Positions 1 to 8,104 of a stretch of DNA of 64,000 bases are shown one piece after another. Origin of the DNA: Cohnella silvisoli (GTDB lineage: Bacteria > Bacillota > Bacilli > Paenibacillales > Paenibacillaceae). Positions within the stretch are counted from its first letter, which is position 1; each line of letters opens with the position of its first letter. Position numbers and translations under genes: made by a program. A model generated the notes under the pieces. That model worked only from the letters and a program-made list of their open reading frames with translations, had not been told where the DNA came from and searched no databases. The stretch covers positions 124,001-188,000 of the forward strand of contig NZ_JAIOAP010000014.1 in the NCBI RefSeq assembly GCF_021190915.1, given 5' to 3'.

Positions 1-327
1 GAGGTCATAGCCCCCCAAGGTAAGATTTGTTCAATCGTTCCTGCAAATAAGGCTTCTTGGACGGGAAGCTTGGATATGGACCTGCTTTTTGCTAAAAGTA
101 TCACGTTTGTATGGGAGCTCATGTTTACCCGATCCATGTTCCAAACTAAAGATATGATCAAACAACACGATCTGCTGAATAAACTGGCTGATTTAATCGA
201 TAACGGAAAGTTGAAAACGACTTTAACTGAACGCCTAGAGCCAATTAATGCAGCAAACCTGCGTTTAGTACATGAAAAAGTGGAAACAGGAAGATCGATA
301 GGAAAGATTGTATTGGAAAATTTCTAA
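1..327 (+). CDS. Zinc-type alcohol dehydrogenase-like protein, C-terminal part (5' end outside window)
   Basis: The reading frame is open from base 1 and ends at a TAA at 325-327, giving 108 residues. It reads as the end of a medium-chain (quinone oxidoreductase/YogA-like) NAD(P)H-dependent dehydrogenase. A strand-forming stretch (EVIAPQGKICSIV) is followed by the tail in which these enzymes carry the LADLIDNGKLKTT and 'HEKVETGRSIGKIVLENF' segments. The cofactor-binding Rossmann motif would lie upstream of the window. It is followed directly by a strong bidirectional terminator, so it is the last gene of its unit. The exact substrate cannot be told. Confidence 0.85.
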   Translation, partial: EVIAPQGKICSIVPANKASWTGSLDMDLLFAKSITFVWELMFTRSMFQTKDMIKQHDLLNKLADLIDNGKLKTTLTERLEPINAANLRLVHEKVETGRSIGKIVLENF

Positions 328-347
328 TCAATCTTCATCGTTTACAA

Positions 348-394
348 CTTGCAAAAGACCGGAAGCAGCCTAAGTTGCCCCGGTCTTTTGCAAG
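348..394. terminator. Bidirectional intrinsic terminator between convergent genes
   Basis: A perfect 15-bp inverted repeat (348-362 with 380-394; arm CTTGCAAAAGACCGG) surrounds a 17-nt loop. It lies between the end of the alcohol dehydrogenase gene on the plus strand and the end of the SDR gene on the minus strand, so it probably serves both. Confidence 0.8.
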
Positions 395-400
395 ATTCAG

Positions 401-1165
401 TTACAGATGAGAACCTCCTGTCGCATCCAGCAATTGTGCTGTTACCCAGCGGCTGTCCGGCGATGAGAGAAAGGCGACGACATCCGCAATATCAGAAGGT
501 TGACCAACTCTGCCTAGTGCCGACATTTCGACCGCATGTTTGTGACCTTCAGGGGTATGCAGCCAAGAGGAATTAACGTCGGTATCGACTATGCCCGGCA
601 GGACGGCGTTGACAGTGATGCCTCTTGAGCCAACTAATTTGGCAAGATGCAGCGTGAACGTATTGATAGCACCCTTGGTTAAATTGTATGCCATAATGTG
701 GGGGTAGGCGATTCGTGTCACGCCGGAAGATATATTAATAATACGTCCATCGTCTCGAAGAAGCGGCAGTGCTTGCTGTACCAGAAAGAAGGGCGCTTTG
801 ACGTTAACGGAAAATAATGCATCGAAAGCTTCTTCTGTTGTCTCCTCGAAAGTGTTCGATGTTCCGATTCCGGCATTATTGACTAAAATATCGAAATGGC
901 TATCGCCCAATGATTGGGTCAGCTTTTCTTTCAAGGTGTGAATAAGTTGAGTAACTCCTGCGACGGAATCGAGGGCTGCACCAATAGCTATTGCCCGGCC
1001 CCCGTTATTTTCAATTGTACGTACCACATGCTCAGCCAATTCTTTATTGCTGCCATAATGAACGACGACGATAGCTCCTTCTTCTGCTAATCGCAACGCA
1101 ATACCTTTCCCAATGCCTCTGCTACCGCCGGTGACCAATGCAACTTTTCCTTCTAATCGTCTCAT
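401..1165 (-). CDS. Short-chain dehydrogenase/reductase (SDR)
   Basis: 254 residues, the usual length for a classical SDR. The N-terminal TGGSRGIGKG is the TGxxxGxG nucleotide-binding motif. NNAG follows near residue 95, then the catalytic Ser in NISSG and the YNLTK (YxxxK) pair, so all catalytic residues are present. It should be a soluble NAD(P)H-dependent oxidoreductase of unknown substrate. It lies 54 bp downstream of a MerR-family regulator on the same strand, with a MerR-type promoter in the gap, so its expression is probably switched by that regulator. RBS-like AAAGGAG lies upstream of the ATG. Confidence 0.9.
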   Translation of the reverse strand: MRRLEGKVALVTGGSRGIGKGIALRLAEEGAIVVVHYGSNKELAEHVVRTIENNGGRAIAIGAALDSVAGVTQLIHTLKEKLTQSLGDSHFDILVNNAGIGTSNTFEETTEEAFDALFSVNVKAPFFLVQQALPLLRDDGRIINISSGVTRIAYPHIMAYNLTKGAINTFTLHLAKLVGSRGITVNAVLPGIVDTDVNSSWLHTPEGHKHAVEMSALGRVGQPSDIADVVAFLSSPDSRWVTAQLLDATGGSHL

Positions 1166-1191
1166 TGTCTTAACTCCTTTCGTGTAGTTAA

Positions 1192-1223
1192 AGCCTACAC
1201 CCTCCCCTTAGGGGGAGAGTCAA
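1192..1223 (-). promoter_or_regulatory. MerR-type promoter/operator of the SDR gene
   Basis: Reading the minus strand, a -35 TTGACT (1218-1223) and a -10 TAGGCT (1192-1197) are separated by 20 bp. That is longer than a normal sigma-A spacer and typical of MerR-activated promoters. The spacer contains the inverted repeat CTCCCC-N4-GGGGAG (1202-1217). The -35 overlaps the stop codon of the MerR gene itself. Seen in sequence; MerR control is inferred from family knowledge. Confidence 0.8.
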
Positions 1224-2083
1224 GTTAAAATCAAAAATAAAAAAGGAAATGGAATGGATCTTTTTTGGGCAGTGTCGATTGGAATGAGTATTTCCGACTT
1301 GCGTTTATTTCCATAAATATCCTTGTCCGCGGTTAAATATATTTCCCTTATCGGCTCTTTGTCTGACACTCGGTACCCATTAGACGTTATCCAAGTTACG
1401 ATCTCATCAGAAACTGAAAAATCATTGTTATAAGGATCGCGATAGTGTACAACGGAAGCAGCAAGCTTAAGCTCAGGTAACATAGTCATTCTTACTCTGT
1501 CGTTCTCTGGTATGCTTTTCTTGATAGGAATGGCAACCTCCATGTCAGCTAGATCTTCACTCTCCCAGTCATGCCAGATTATGATCAATGAGCGACTTTC
1601 ATCCTCGCCATATGAGCGAGTGTACTGAGTGATCTCGTCCAGCAGCAGACACAAATTTGAGCGTGGAGCGACACTGCGAATGGATGCAACAAGCTCAGGC
1701 GCTACTTTCCGCATGGTTACGGGGAGTGCCGCATCGGGCTCATCCGAATATTCAAAGCGGGTAAGCCTTTCGGAAACTTCATTTAACTGACGTTGCGCCT
1801 CCTGTATCGTAAGCTGCAGTTCCGTTTGTTTGGCGGTCAAAGTCTTTTTCACATTGGCTGATGCTGCATGTTCTTGCAGAAAGGTCTTGATTTGTTCCAG
1901 AGTGAAACCTTGTTCTTTAAACGCTTGAATACGTTTAACAGTCAAAAGCTGTTCAGCGGAATAATATCGATATCCGTTGCTTTGGTCTACTATAGTCGGC
2001 ATTAACAGCCCCAGATGATCGTAGTATCGTAATGTTTTGACTGAAACATGACTTAATTTAGAAAAAGAGCTGATTTTTAGAAT
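1220..2083 (-). CDS. MerR-family regulator with GyrI-like effector domain, apparent AUU start
   Basis: Residues 1-70 form the winged helix of the MerR family (SKLSHVSVKTLRYYDHLGLL, then NGYRYYS), followed by a coiled coil (about 75-115) and a C-terminal GyrI/BmrR-like ligand-binding domain. The first ATG (2002) would cut off half of the DNA-binding helix. The homologous start aligns with an in-frame ATT at 2081-2083 that is preceded by AGGGGTGA at proper spacing. An in-frame TGA lies 9 bp upstream of that ATT, and no ATG, GTG or TTG lies between. I therefore use the ATT start (287 residues). It probably senses a small hydrophobic or cationic compound and activates the SDR promoter downstream. 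Confidence 0.75.
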   Translation of the reverse strand: MLKISSFSKLSHVSVKTLRYYDHLGLLMPTIVDQSNGYRYYSAEQLLTVKRIQAFKEQGFTLEQIKTFLQEHAASANVKKTLTAKQTELQLTIQEAQRQLNEVSERLTRFEYSDEPDAALPVTMRKVAPELVASIRSVAPRSNLCLLLDEITQYTRSYGEDESRSLIIIWHDWESEDLADMEVAIPIKKSIPENDRVRMTMLPELKLAASVVHYRDPYNNDFSVSDEIVTWITSNGYRVSDKEPIREIYLTADKDIYGNKRKSEILIPIDTAQKRSIPFPFLFLILT

Positions 2084-2147
2084 GACTCGTCACCCCTCGC
2101 TTTAATGAAGTTAACGCCGGCTCTAACAGCCGTGCATCAAACCCTTG

Positions 2148-4577
2148 TTACACTACCTCATACAAAGACGTATCCATTGCCTGAATGAAGAGCGTCCATT
2201 CCCCTGTCGTGTAAAGCAGAAGCCGATGCATCGCGCGCGTGCATGCTGTATAGAAGAGCTTACGCTCGCTTTCCCGATGATACGTTTGCGAAGAAGCATC
2301 GTAAATCAGCACGGCGTCGAATTCAACTCCCTTAGCGAGATAGGCGGGAATAACCAACGTTCCCTTCTCAAAGGTGAGCGTCTCCTTCGTAATGAGCCGC
2401 AGAGACTCGCAACCCTGTGCCGTCAATACTTCATAGGCCTCACGGCTTTCGGCTGCAGTCTTCGTAATGACGGCGATGGAGTCGAAGCCTTCAGCCTTGA
2501 GCGCCGCAAGGTCTTCTTTTATTCGCGCCGCCCGCTTTTCACCGCTGCCAGCCTTCGAGAGGTACGGCTTCCTGCCGCTCCTCTGGAAAGGCACGATCTC
2601 TTCGCTTGGCAGCAGCGACTTCGTAAACTCCACAATCTCGCGAGTTGAACGATAACTTCGGACAAGGCGGATCAGGCTCGTTTCACCTTCGCCGTAAAGC
2701 CGGATCAACGGCGAATCCGCCTCGTGCAGATTCGTTGCTTGAGGGAAGATCGCTTGGCCGAAATCGCCGAGTACCGTCATGCGTGCGCGAGGAAACAGCT
2801 GTTTGAGAAACGCGAATTGGAATGGCGAATAATCCTGGCCTTCGTCGACAAATAGATGCCGCACCTCCGTGTTCGTCCGAGCGCCCTCGACGAGTTCTTT
2901 TAAACACAGGAACGGGGCAGCATCCTCATAAAACAGTTCGATTCGACTCAGCTTCTCCTTCGTTTGCTTGCAGATTTCCGGCCACCGTTCGGGCAATTCG
3001 GTCTCGTTCGTCATTTTCCGATAAGCGGCATCTTCACTGAACAACTGATCGTACAGCCCGATCACATCTATGAACATTAACCGCTTCACCTCGCGCCTCA
3101 GCGGCTTGAAGTGTTCCTTCACGATCATGCGGCTCAGCAGCTCTTCTTCCTGCACGGAAAAGTCGAAGACGTTTTCTTCCCCCTGCTCCTTCCCGCGAAA
3201 CTCCCCATAGACTTCCACATACTGTTTGGTAAAATCGAAAACGGCCTCTTCTCGCTGGTATTTCTTGAGCAGCTCGCTGTAGGCTTCGGCATATTGCTCG
3301 TTGTCGAGGTAGTCGAGTTCATCTTGAACCCAGAGCGCCTCCTGCTCCTTACGCTCCAGCGAAGTCAGCTCTCGCAGCAGCCATTCCCGCAGCAGAACGA
3401 CGCGATTAGCCAGGCGGATGGAACTGTCGTAGCTGTAAAATTGGGATTTCATTTGCTCCGCGGTAATTAACTCGCGGTCCCGGAAACGGATACTGCGGAA
3501 TAGCATGCCTTCCTTCCCCAGCCACAACGCATAGCTTTGGAGAGCTTGCAGGAAAGCTTCGGACGCCTTATATTGAATCCCGCTCAGCCGTGACTCATAC
3601 GCTTGAGAAAATGTTGACGTTAGTACATATTCGATCTGCTCGAACGGGTCCTCTAAACGCAACGTGGATCCAAGCCAATACTCCAGATATTCCTGAAAGG
3701 TCGTCTGCTGCATGTTCTCCTCGCCGAGCTCGGGAAGAACCGTGGATACATAACTGTTAAACATCGGATTAGGCGAGAAAAGAACGATCTGGTCCGCCTT
3801 GAGCCTATCGCGGTGTTTATACAACAAGTATGCTACCCGTTGCAGAGCCGCGGACGTCTTTCCGCTGCCGGCCGCCCCCTGCACAATGAGCATACGGCTC
3901 TTGTCGTTGCGGATGATGGCGTTTTGCTCCTTTTGGATGGTCGCCACGATACTCTTCATTTGCGCATCCGCGCCCTTGCCAAGCACCTGCTGAAGCAATT
4001 CGTCGCCGATCGTTAAGCTCGTGTCGAACACATTCTGGAGCTGACCGTCGCGGATCTGGTATTGCCGCTTCAGCATCATCGTGCCCGTGATTTGTCCGCC
4101 CGGCGTTTCATAGGTCGACTCCCCCGGGGAATAGTCGTAATACATACTTGCAATTGGTGTTCGCCAGTCATACACCAGAAAGCTCATCCCGTCTGCATCG
4201 ACGAAAGACGATACGCCGATGTAAATTTGCTCGCTGACGCTCAGGCCATCCTCTTGAAAATCAATGCGCCCGAAGTAGGGAGACGGCAGCAGTCGCTTCA
4301 TGCTTTTCCATCGCTGCATCCGTAGTTGATGACTGCGCTCACGTTCGGACAACACCGCTTCTTGCTGCTTTATACTGTAGAAGGTCTCTTCGAAATCTTC
4401 GTCAGTGCTCGTGTTGACCGTAACTTCCTCCCAAAATCGCTTGCGAATGTCCGCCACCTGATCGCGCAGCCCGGCCACCTCCGGTTCCAGTTCGGCGATT
4501 GTCGATCGCAGTCCTTCCGTAACCAGATCTAGCCGGTCCTGTTCTTGCTGCCAATCCTTCGCGTTAATCATCTTCAC
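2148..4577 (-). CDS. helD: HelD-type RNA polymerase recycling motor ATPase
   Basis: About 809 residues of UvrD/Rep-like superfamily 1 helicase architecture. An N-terminal coiled-coil arm (about 1-100) is followed by DWRTPIAS, the Walker A motif GAAGSGKT and, further on, the Walker B region DEGQDYSPFQ. The C-terminal part holds helicase motifs around SYRST and 'FYTACTRAMHRLLLY'. This order is that of HelD, which removes stalled RNA polymerase from DNA in Firmicutes. The GTG at 4577 is chosen because AAGGAG sits 7 nt upstream; the ATG at 4571 is the alternative. It is monocistronic, with its own promoter. Confidence 0.85.
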   Translation of the reverse strand: MKMINAKDWQQEQDRLDLVTEGLRSTIAELEPEVAGLRDQVADIRKRFWEEVTVNTSTDEDFEETFYSIKQQEAVLSERERSHQLRMQRWKSMKRLLPSPYFGRIDFQEDGLSVSEQIYIGVSSFVDADGMSFLVYDWRTPIASMYYDYSPGESTYETPGGQITGTMMLKRQYQIRDGQLQNVFDTSLTIGDELLQQVLGKGADAQMKSIVATIQKEQNAIIRNDKSRMLIVQGAAGSGKTSAALQRVAYLLYKHRDRLKADQIVLFSPNPMFNSYVSTVLPELGEENMQQTTFQEYLEYWLGSTLRLEDPFEQIEYVLTSTFSQAYESRLSGIQYKASEAFLQALQSYALWLGKEGMLFRSIRFRDRELITAEQMKSQFYSYDSSIRLANRVVLLREWLLRELTSLERKEQEALWVQDELDYLDNEQYAEAYSELLKKYQREEAVFDFTKQYVEVYGEFRGKEQGEENVFDFSVQEEELLSRMIVKEHFKPLRREVKRLMFIDVIGLYDQLFSEDAAYRKMTNETELPERWPEICKQTKEKLSRIELFYEDAAPFLCLKELVEGARTNTEVRHLFVDEGQDYSPFQFAFLKQLFPRARMTVLGDFGQAIFPQATNLHEADSPLIRLYGEGETSLIRLVRSYRSTREIVEFTKSLLPSEEIVPFQRSGRKPYLSKAGSGEKRAARIKEDLAALKAEGFDSIAVITKTAAESREAYEVLTAQGCESLRLITKETLTFEKGTLVIPAYLAKGVEFDAVLIYDASSQTYHRESERKLFYTACTRAMHRLLLYTTGEWTLFIQAMDTSLYEVV

Positions 4578-4598
4578 GAACACGCTCCTTTTCGGCCT

Positions 4599-4628
4599 TA
4601 TATAGAGAAGCAAAATTACGTTTGACAA
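4599..4628 (-). promoter_or_regulatory. helD promoter
   Basis: On the minus strand, TTGTCA (4623-4628), an 18-bp spacer and TATATA (4599-4604) form a sigma-A-like promoter just upstream of the helD ribosome binding site. Its -35 overlaps the -35 of a promoter firing the other way. Confidence 0.6.
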
Positions 4629-4651
4629 ACCGCAAATCCTCGTGGTATGAT
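4622..4651 (+). promoter_or_regulatory. Orphan sigma-A promoter divergent from helD
   Basis: A consensus TTGACA (4622-4627), an 18-bp spacer and TATGAT (4646-4651) point rightwards, away from helD. No plausible gene follows; the next plus-strand landmark is the hairpin at 4754-4793. This is the best match to a housekeeping promoter in the first 5 kb. Confidence 0.6.
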
Positions 4652-4657
4652 AATAGT

Positions 4658-4793
4658 GTAGATAAAATGTTATTTCTCTGTCTTAAGAAATTTTTTTGGC
4701 AATGGCCCTTTAATCTTATCACGATGTTTCTTTGCATGCAAATCATTTTATATAAAAAGAAGAACCGGCAGATATACACTGGTTCTTCTTTTT
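4658..4793 (+). ncRNA. Candidate small RNA between helD and radC
   Basis: A strong promoter at 4622-4651 and a hairpin followed by T residues at 4754-4793 would define a transcript of roughly 135 nt. No convincing protein is encoded: the reading frames are short and lack a Shine-Dalgarno site. The hairpin could equally be only the terminator of the opposing radC gene, so this is an inference. Confidence 0.25.
4754..4793. terminator. Intrinsic terminator (radC end; also ends the plus-strand transcript)
   Basis: A 13-bp stem (4754-4766 with 4781-4793; AAAAAGAAGAACC / GGTTCTTCTTTTT) has a 14-nt loop. The A and T runs at its ends allow termination in both directions. Confidence 0.75.
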
Positions 4794-4841
4794 GTTTCCG
4801 AATCATTGGGCTTGGCTTTAAGTTTTTATCGTCTTTCGAAG

Positions 4842-5402
4842 TTACAGCATATCGTGGTCCTGGACAGCCAAACTATTTAATCCCACGAACTCCATCATGT
4901 CCATTAGCCCGCTCTCCTTGAGACTGATAAAACCATTATCCGAGCCTAAAATCAAATGATCCATCAACTCTATACCAACAATTTCGCCCGTTCTTACTAA
5001 TCGATGCGTAATTTTAACATCTTCAATACTCGGCTCAGGATCGCCGCTCGGATGCCAATGTGCACAAATTATTGATTCTGCATTGGCCAAAATTGCCGTC
5101 TTAAACACCTCTCTAGGATGAATCAACGTCGCGTTCAGTATCCCAATGGAAATCACTTGAAGGTGCGTAGGATACTTGTGGCTATCCAGACAAAGCAGCG
5201 CGCAACCTTCCCGATCGCTTTCAGAATCGAGAAATTGGCGAAATATATCGTTGGCCTTCTCGGGAGTATCGATTTTCATTCTAGAAAACAACGACGCCTC
5301 ACGCACAATACGAAGACTTACTATGGCTATGCTCTTGAAGCGGGTTGGCGAGGACTCATTTTTTCTAAACTCGGAGGTCGAAAGCCTAGGTGTCAACGAC
5401 AT
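4842..5402 (-). CDS. RadC-like JAB-domain protein (short form)
   Basis: About 186 residues containing a JAB/MPN metalloprotease-like fold with the metal motif AHWHPSGD (H-x-H-P-S-G-D) followed by D in EDVKIT. It lacks the N-terminal helix-hairpin-helix half of full-length RadC, as in the short versions often found on mobile or accessory DNA. The role of RadC is unsettled. It is divergent from an XRE regulator at 5587. The start is uncertain: a strong AGGAGG sits 21 nt upstream of the ATG at 5402, with no ATG/GTG/TTG at normal spacing. Confidence 0.75.
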   Translation of the reverse strand: MSLTPRLSTSEFRKNESSPTRFKSIAIVSLRIVREASLFSRMKIDTPEKANDIFRQFLDSESDREGCALLCLDSHKYPTHLQVISIGILNATLIHPREVFKTAILANAESIICAHWHPSGDPEPSIEDVKITHRLVRTGEIVGIELMDHLILGSDNGFISLKESGLMDMMEFVGLNSLAVQDHDML

Positions 5403-5494
5403 TGAATATTCGATTACTTTTAACCTCCTCGTATACTCATAATTAGAGACTGAGAATTACACACACTGTAATAGCCAACATCCTAAACTATTAT

Positions 5495-5550
5495 ACTACT
5501 TTTAAGTAGTTATTTAGAATAAAAACTATTTATGATACCCTGCATATAAT
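5495..5550. promoter_or_regulatory. Palindrome and -10 in the radC/XRE divergent region
   Basis: A perfect inverted repeat ACTACTT-TT-AAGTAGT spans 5495-5510. A TATAAT at 5545-5550 could be the -10 of the XRE gene. The palindrome lies where an XRE repressor would be expected to act on both genes. Function is inferred. Confidence 0.4.
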
Positions 5551-5586
5551 TTTCTAACTCGCCTAAGCTTGTATTGAGGTGGTTAG

Positions 5587-5931
5587 ATGGCAGATTTACG
5601 TAATTATGTCGGCAATCGTATCCGAGCAGTCCGCCTTGCTAAAGGACTGACACAGCAAAACTTAGCAGATACTTCTGGATTAGACTATAGATACATAGGG
5701 GCGTTGGAGAGAGGAGAACGTAATTTTTCCATGGATACTTTGGAAAAAGTCCTTTCTGCGCTAAACGTCTCCTTACACGAAGTGGTCTACCTAGACCAAG
5801 ATAAATATAAAGAGGGAATTGCGCGGAGAGAAGCCATTGACGGATTTATCGCAATAACGGAGGGACTGACGGAAGAACAATTAGCTATACTGCGCCGCGT
5901 AACTCAAGAAGTCACCCGTGCTTTTAAATAA
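5587..5931 (+). CDS. XRE-family transcriptional regulator
   Basis: 114 residues. The HTH_3 domain occupies about residues 8-65 (IRAVRLAKGLTQQNLADTSG, then YIGALERGERNFSMDTLEKV), followed by a helical tail of about 45 residues. GAGGTGG precedes the ATG by 4 nt. It is divergently placed to the short RadC gene with a palindrome between them, a common accessory-gene pairing. It probably represses itself and/or radC; the inducing signal is unknown. Confidence 0.85.
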   Translation: MADLRNYVGNRIRAVRLAKGLTQQNLADTSGLDYRYIGALERGERNFSMDTLEKVLSALNVSLHEVVYLDQDKYKEGIARREAIDGFIAITEGLTEEQLAILRRVTQEVTRAFK

Positions 5932-6021
5932 CCTCCATGACTGTCTGTAGCTTCGGGGGAATTTATTAGGTAGTCAGAAGATTACTTTATCGCCCATCGT
6001 TTGTTATCACGCAACACAGCA

Positions 6022-6055
6022 AAACCGTCGGTCTACACGATCCGGCGGTTTCTTT
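6022..6055 (+). terminator. Terminator of the XRE gene
   Basis: Stem AAACCGTCGG (6022-6031) pairs with CCGGCGGTTT (6042-6051) with one G-U pair, followed by CTTT. Confidence 0.65.
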
Positions 6056-6150
6056 ATGGATAGGCACCAGCATTATGACTGTATAACTTGTGGAATGTTA
6101 TATTGTGTTTTCTCGTATTTAGAGCAAAACCCTGTTTTCCAATATATTTT

Positions 6151-6360
6151 TCAAACTGATATGAGACTTGAAGGTCCGAGCTTTATAAGGGAATCTTGAA
6201 ATTCGGAAAGTTCCTTAATGGATGCTGTTTGGATCTTGATGAGATAATTATATTCTCCACTAATGCGAAATAAATCGGTTACTTCCCAGGCCCCTTCGCA
6301 AAAATCAACTAACTCATGGCAATGTTCTGTTTTTAATAGAATAAAAGTGAGTACGTGCAT
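6151..6360 (-). pseudogene. Remnant of an Lrp/AsnC-family regulator (ligand-binding domain only)
   Basis: 69 codons match only the C-terminal RAM/AsnC effector domain of Lrp-like regulators (FILLKTEHCHELVDF, then ISGEYNYLIKIQ). The N-terminal helix-turn-helix that such proteins need is absent, and no ribosome binding site precedes the ATG. A stand-alone RAM domain protein is possible, but the neighbouring 5'-truncated cupin suggests a deletion or insertion scar between 6361 and 6433. Confidence 0.5.
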
Positions 6361-6433
6361 CGGAGCTTGACACCGCTACTAACCAAATCGAAAATTAGCT
6401 AATGAGAACAGATGTTGAGCGCCACATCTTTGG

Positions 6434-6688
6434 ATGGGACGTGTTACTGGAGCCCCCGGCAAAGTATCTGGAACGCATCATCACGGTGAGACTGAAACAG
6501 GTGTTTATATTTTGAGTGGTCACACAAGGATTTACTATGGAGAGAGATTCAAAGAGTATGTTCAGTTAGGGCCTGGAGATTTAATATACGTCCCTGCGTT
6601 TTTACCACACATTAAATATAATTTTGATTATACTGAACCAGTTGAATTTTTGTTGCTCGAAGTCCAAGGAATATTGTCGTTAGTTTAG
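6434..6688 (+). pseudogene. 5'-truncated cupin-domain protein
   Basis: 84 codons carry a cupin barrel with the metal-binding motif HHHGETETGVYILSG and the second motif GDLIYVPAFLPH. Family members have 30-50 more residues before this point. An in-frame TGA lies 15 bp upstream of the ATG and no Shine-Dalgarno site is present, so the N-terminus seems lost. It sits back to back with the Lrp/AsnC remnant, consistent with one rearrangement having removed the start of both genes. Confidence 0.55.
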
Positions 6689-7084
6689 AGAGTAAACTTG
6701 AATGATGTGAGCACTCACGGACCTGACTCCTTGTTCCCACTCACGTTGACCGAAAATGGTTTTAGTGCTGGCTCAATCCAGGAAGGGCAAATCCGGTATG
6801 CTAAACGAAATCGCATCCCGGCAAGTTTATCTGGCTTGCGGCAGCACGGATTTACGCAAATCACCAACTTAACAAACAATTTCTCTCCGGCAGCCGGTCA
6901 AATCGATCGGCTGCCGTTTGCTGAATGTTCAACAATATGTCAATCCTTACAGGGCTTAGGTCTGGGAAAAGACTAGACTTGAGCTGATTCTGATCAGGGT
7001 GGAGCAATTGCTATACTTCAAAATGGATATACATACTTTGAAAAAAGGGGCTACGATCTTGAAAACAAACTTTAGCACCCCCCT

Positions 7085-7262
7085 ACCATAGGGGCAGACG
7101 GGGAGAAGGAGCGAATTCGTTTTGCTAGGCGGGGTCTTCTCGTTTTCTTCGCAATGCTCATTCCTCTCTCCATACTTGGCTATGTGCTGGCGATGAAATC
7201 CCCGATCTTTATGCTGCTCCTGATGTGGGCACCGGGCCTGTCCTCCATCTTCACCCATACGT
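7085..7262 (+). pseudogene. Fragment of a CPBP-family membrane protease (N-terminal region)
   Basis: The frame reads RIRFARRGLLVFFAMLIPLS, then a second hydrophobic block ending LLLMWAPGLSSIFT, the usual first two membrane segments of CAAX/CPBP-type proteins. Similarity stops near 7262, and the frame runs by chance into the next gene. The protease motifs (EExxxR, HxxxN) are missing, so this is a decayed 5' end. The 396 bp before it (6689-7084) hold no supportable gene. Confidence 0.45.
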
Positions 7263-7381
7263 CACACCGGACACGTTCATTAAGCTCCACCTGCGGTTAT
7301 ATTCGTGGGACTTTTATTCATGCAAATGGTTATCGGCACAACAGAATACAAAGCACAAATCAAATTTCGGAGGCAGTTAAA

Positions 7382-8104
7382 ATGAATGACGAGTTACAAC
7401 GTACGTTAAGTGAGATAATTGAATCAGGTTCACAATCTAACCCCGCCGTGAATGCACTCATTAGTGATTATACTAAGTATCATGCTGTACTCGTTATTGT
7501 TGGTGGATGCTTGGTACTCATATTCGCATTGCTTAGTATAATTTTTTGGACTAAATTTAAAAGATCGCCTAAGATAAGCAAGTTAAAATGGGGATTTGAA
7601 AGAAAAGCATACTTTTCTTTCGGGCTTTTGAGTAGTAGCGTCGCTTTATTGATGATTTTGATTGTTGTGGCAAATCTGACAAATGCATTGAATCCGTTGC
7701 ATGGGTTTTCATTGCTTAATGTTTCGTTTAAAATATCCAATGGAGCAACATATAAGGACGAATTACGCTATGCGTTTAATGAATGGATACAATCAGGTAA
7801 TGAAAATATCCCGTCTATTCTTCAGGAAAAGATAAATAAACGCATTGAGTTTCATACTACAAAAGCTATTGTTTGTGGAATATTGTTGATACTATTTGTG
7901 GGACTTAGTGTGTATATTTGGAACGCATTAATAAAAAGGGCTAAATCAAATGATTCAAAATGGAGATTTAAAGAAAAAGCCTACTTTGTTTTTGGAATTG
8001 CCACGGCTGTTCTTTCTTTGTTAATGATGGTGATAGTAGTAGCAAATATGCAAGCAGCATTTGCGCCTATAACATTATTTATGATGAATTTGTTTAATAG
8101 CTGA
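7382..8104 (+). CDS. Four-helix membrane protein with internal duplication, function unknown
   Basis: 240 residues starting at the ATG that follows GGAGG by 9 nt. Two halves of about 120 residues resemble each other. Each has a soluble N-terminal segment, a membrane helix, a basic loop containing KW-x-F-[EK]-x-KAYF, and a second helix ending in IVVAN. In half one this is KWGFERKAYFSFG and in half two KWRFKEKAYFVFG. The base composition is clearly AT-rich compared with the sequence after 12.4 kb. I do not recognise a function; the pattern suggests a duplicated two-helix unit. Confidence 0.75.
   Translation: MNDELQRTLSEIIESGSQSNPAVNALISDYTKYHAVLVIVGGCLVLIFALLSIIFWTKFKRSPKISKLKWGFERKAYFSFGLLSSSVALLMILIVVANLTNALNPLHGFSLLNVSFKISNGATYKDELRYAFNEWIQSGNENIPSILQEKINKRIEFHTTKAIVCGILLILFVGLSVYIWNALIKRAKSNDSKWRFKEKAYFVFGIATAVLSLLMMVIVVANMQAAFAPITLFMMNLFNS

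Noticed and set aside
6698..7075. 92-codon frame at 6698-6976 and a short tail-like frame at 6983-7075
   Set aside because: No domain, no ribosome binding site; the second is only 31 codons with a stop directly before it.
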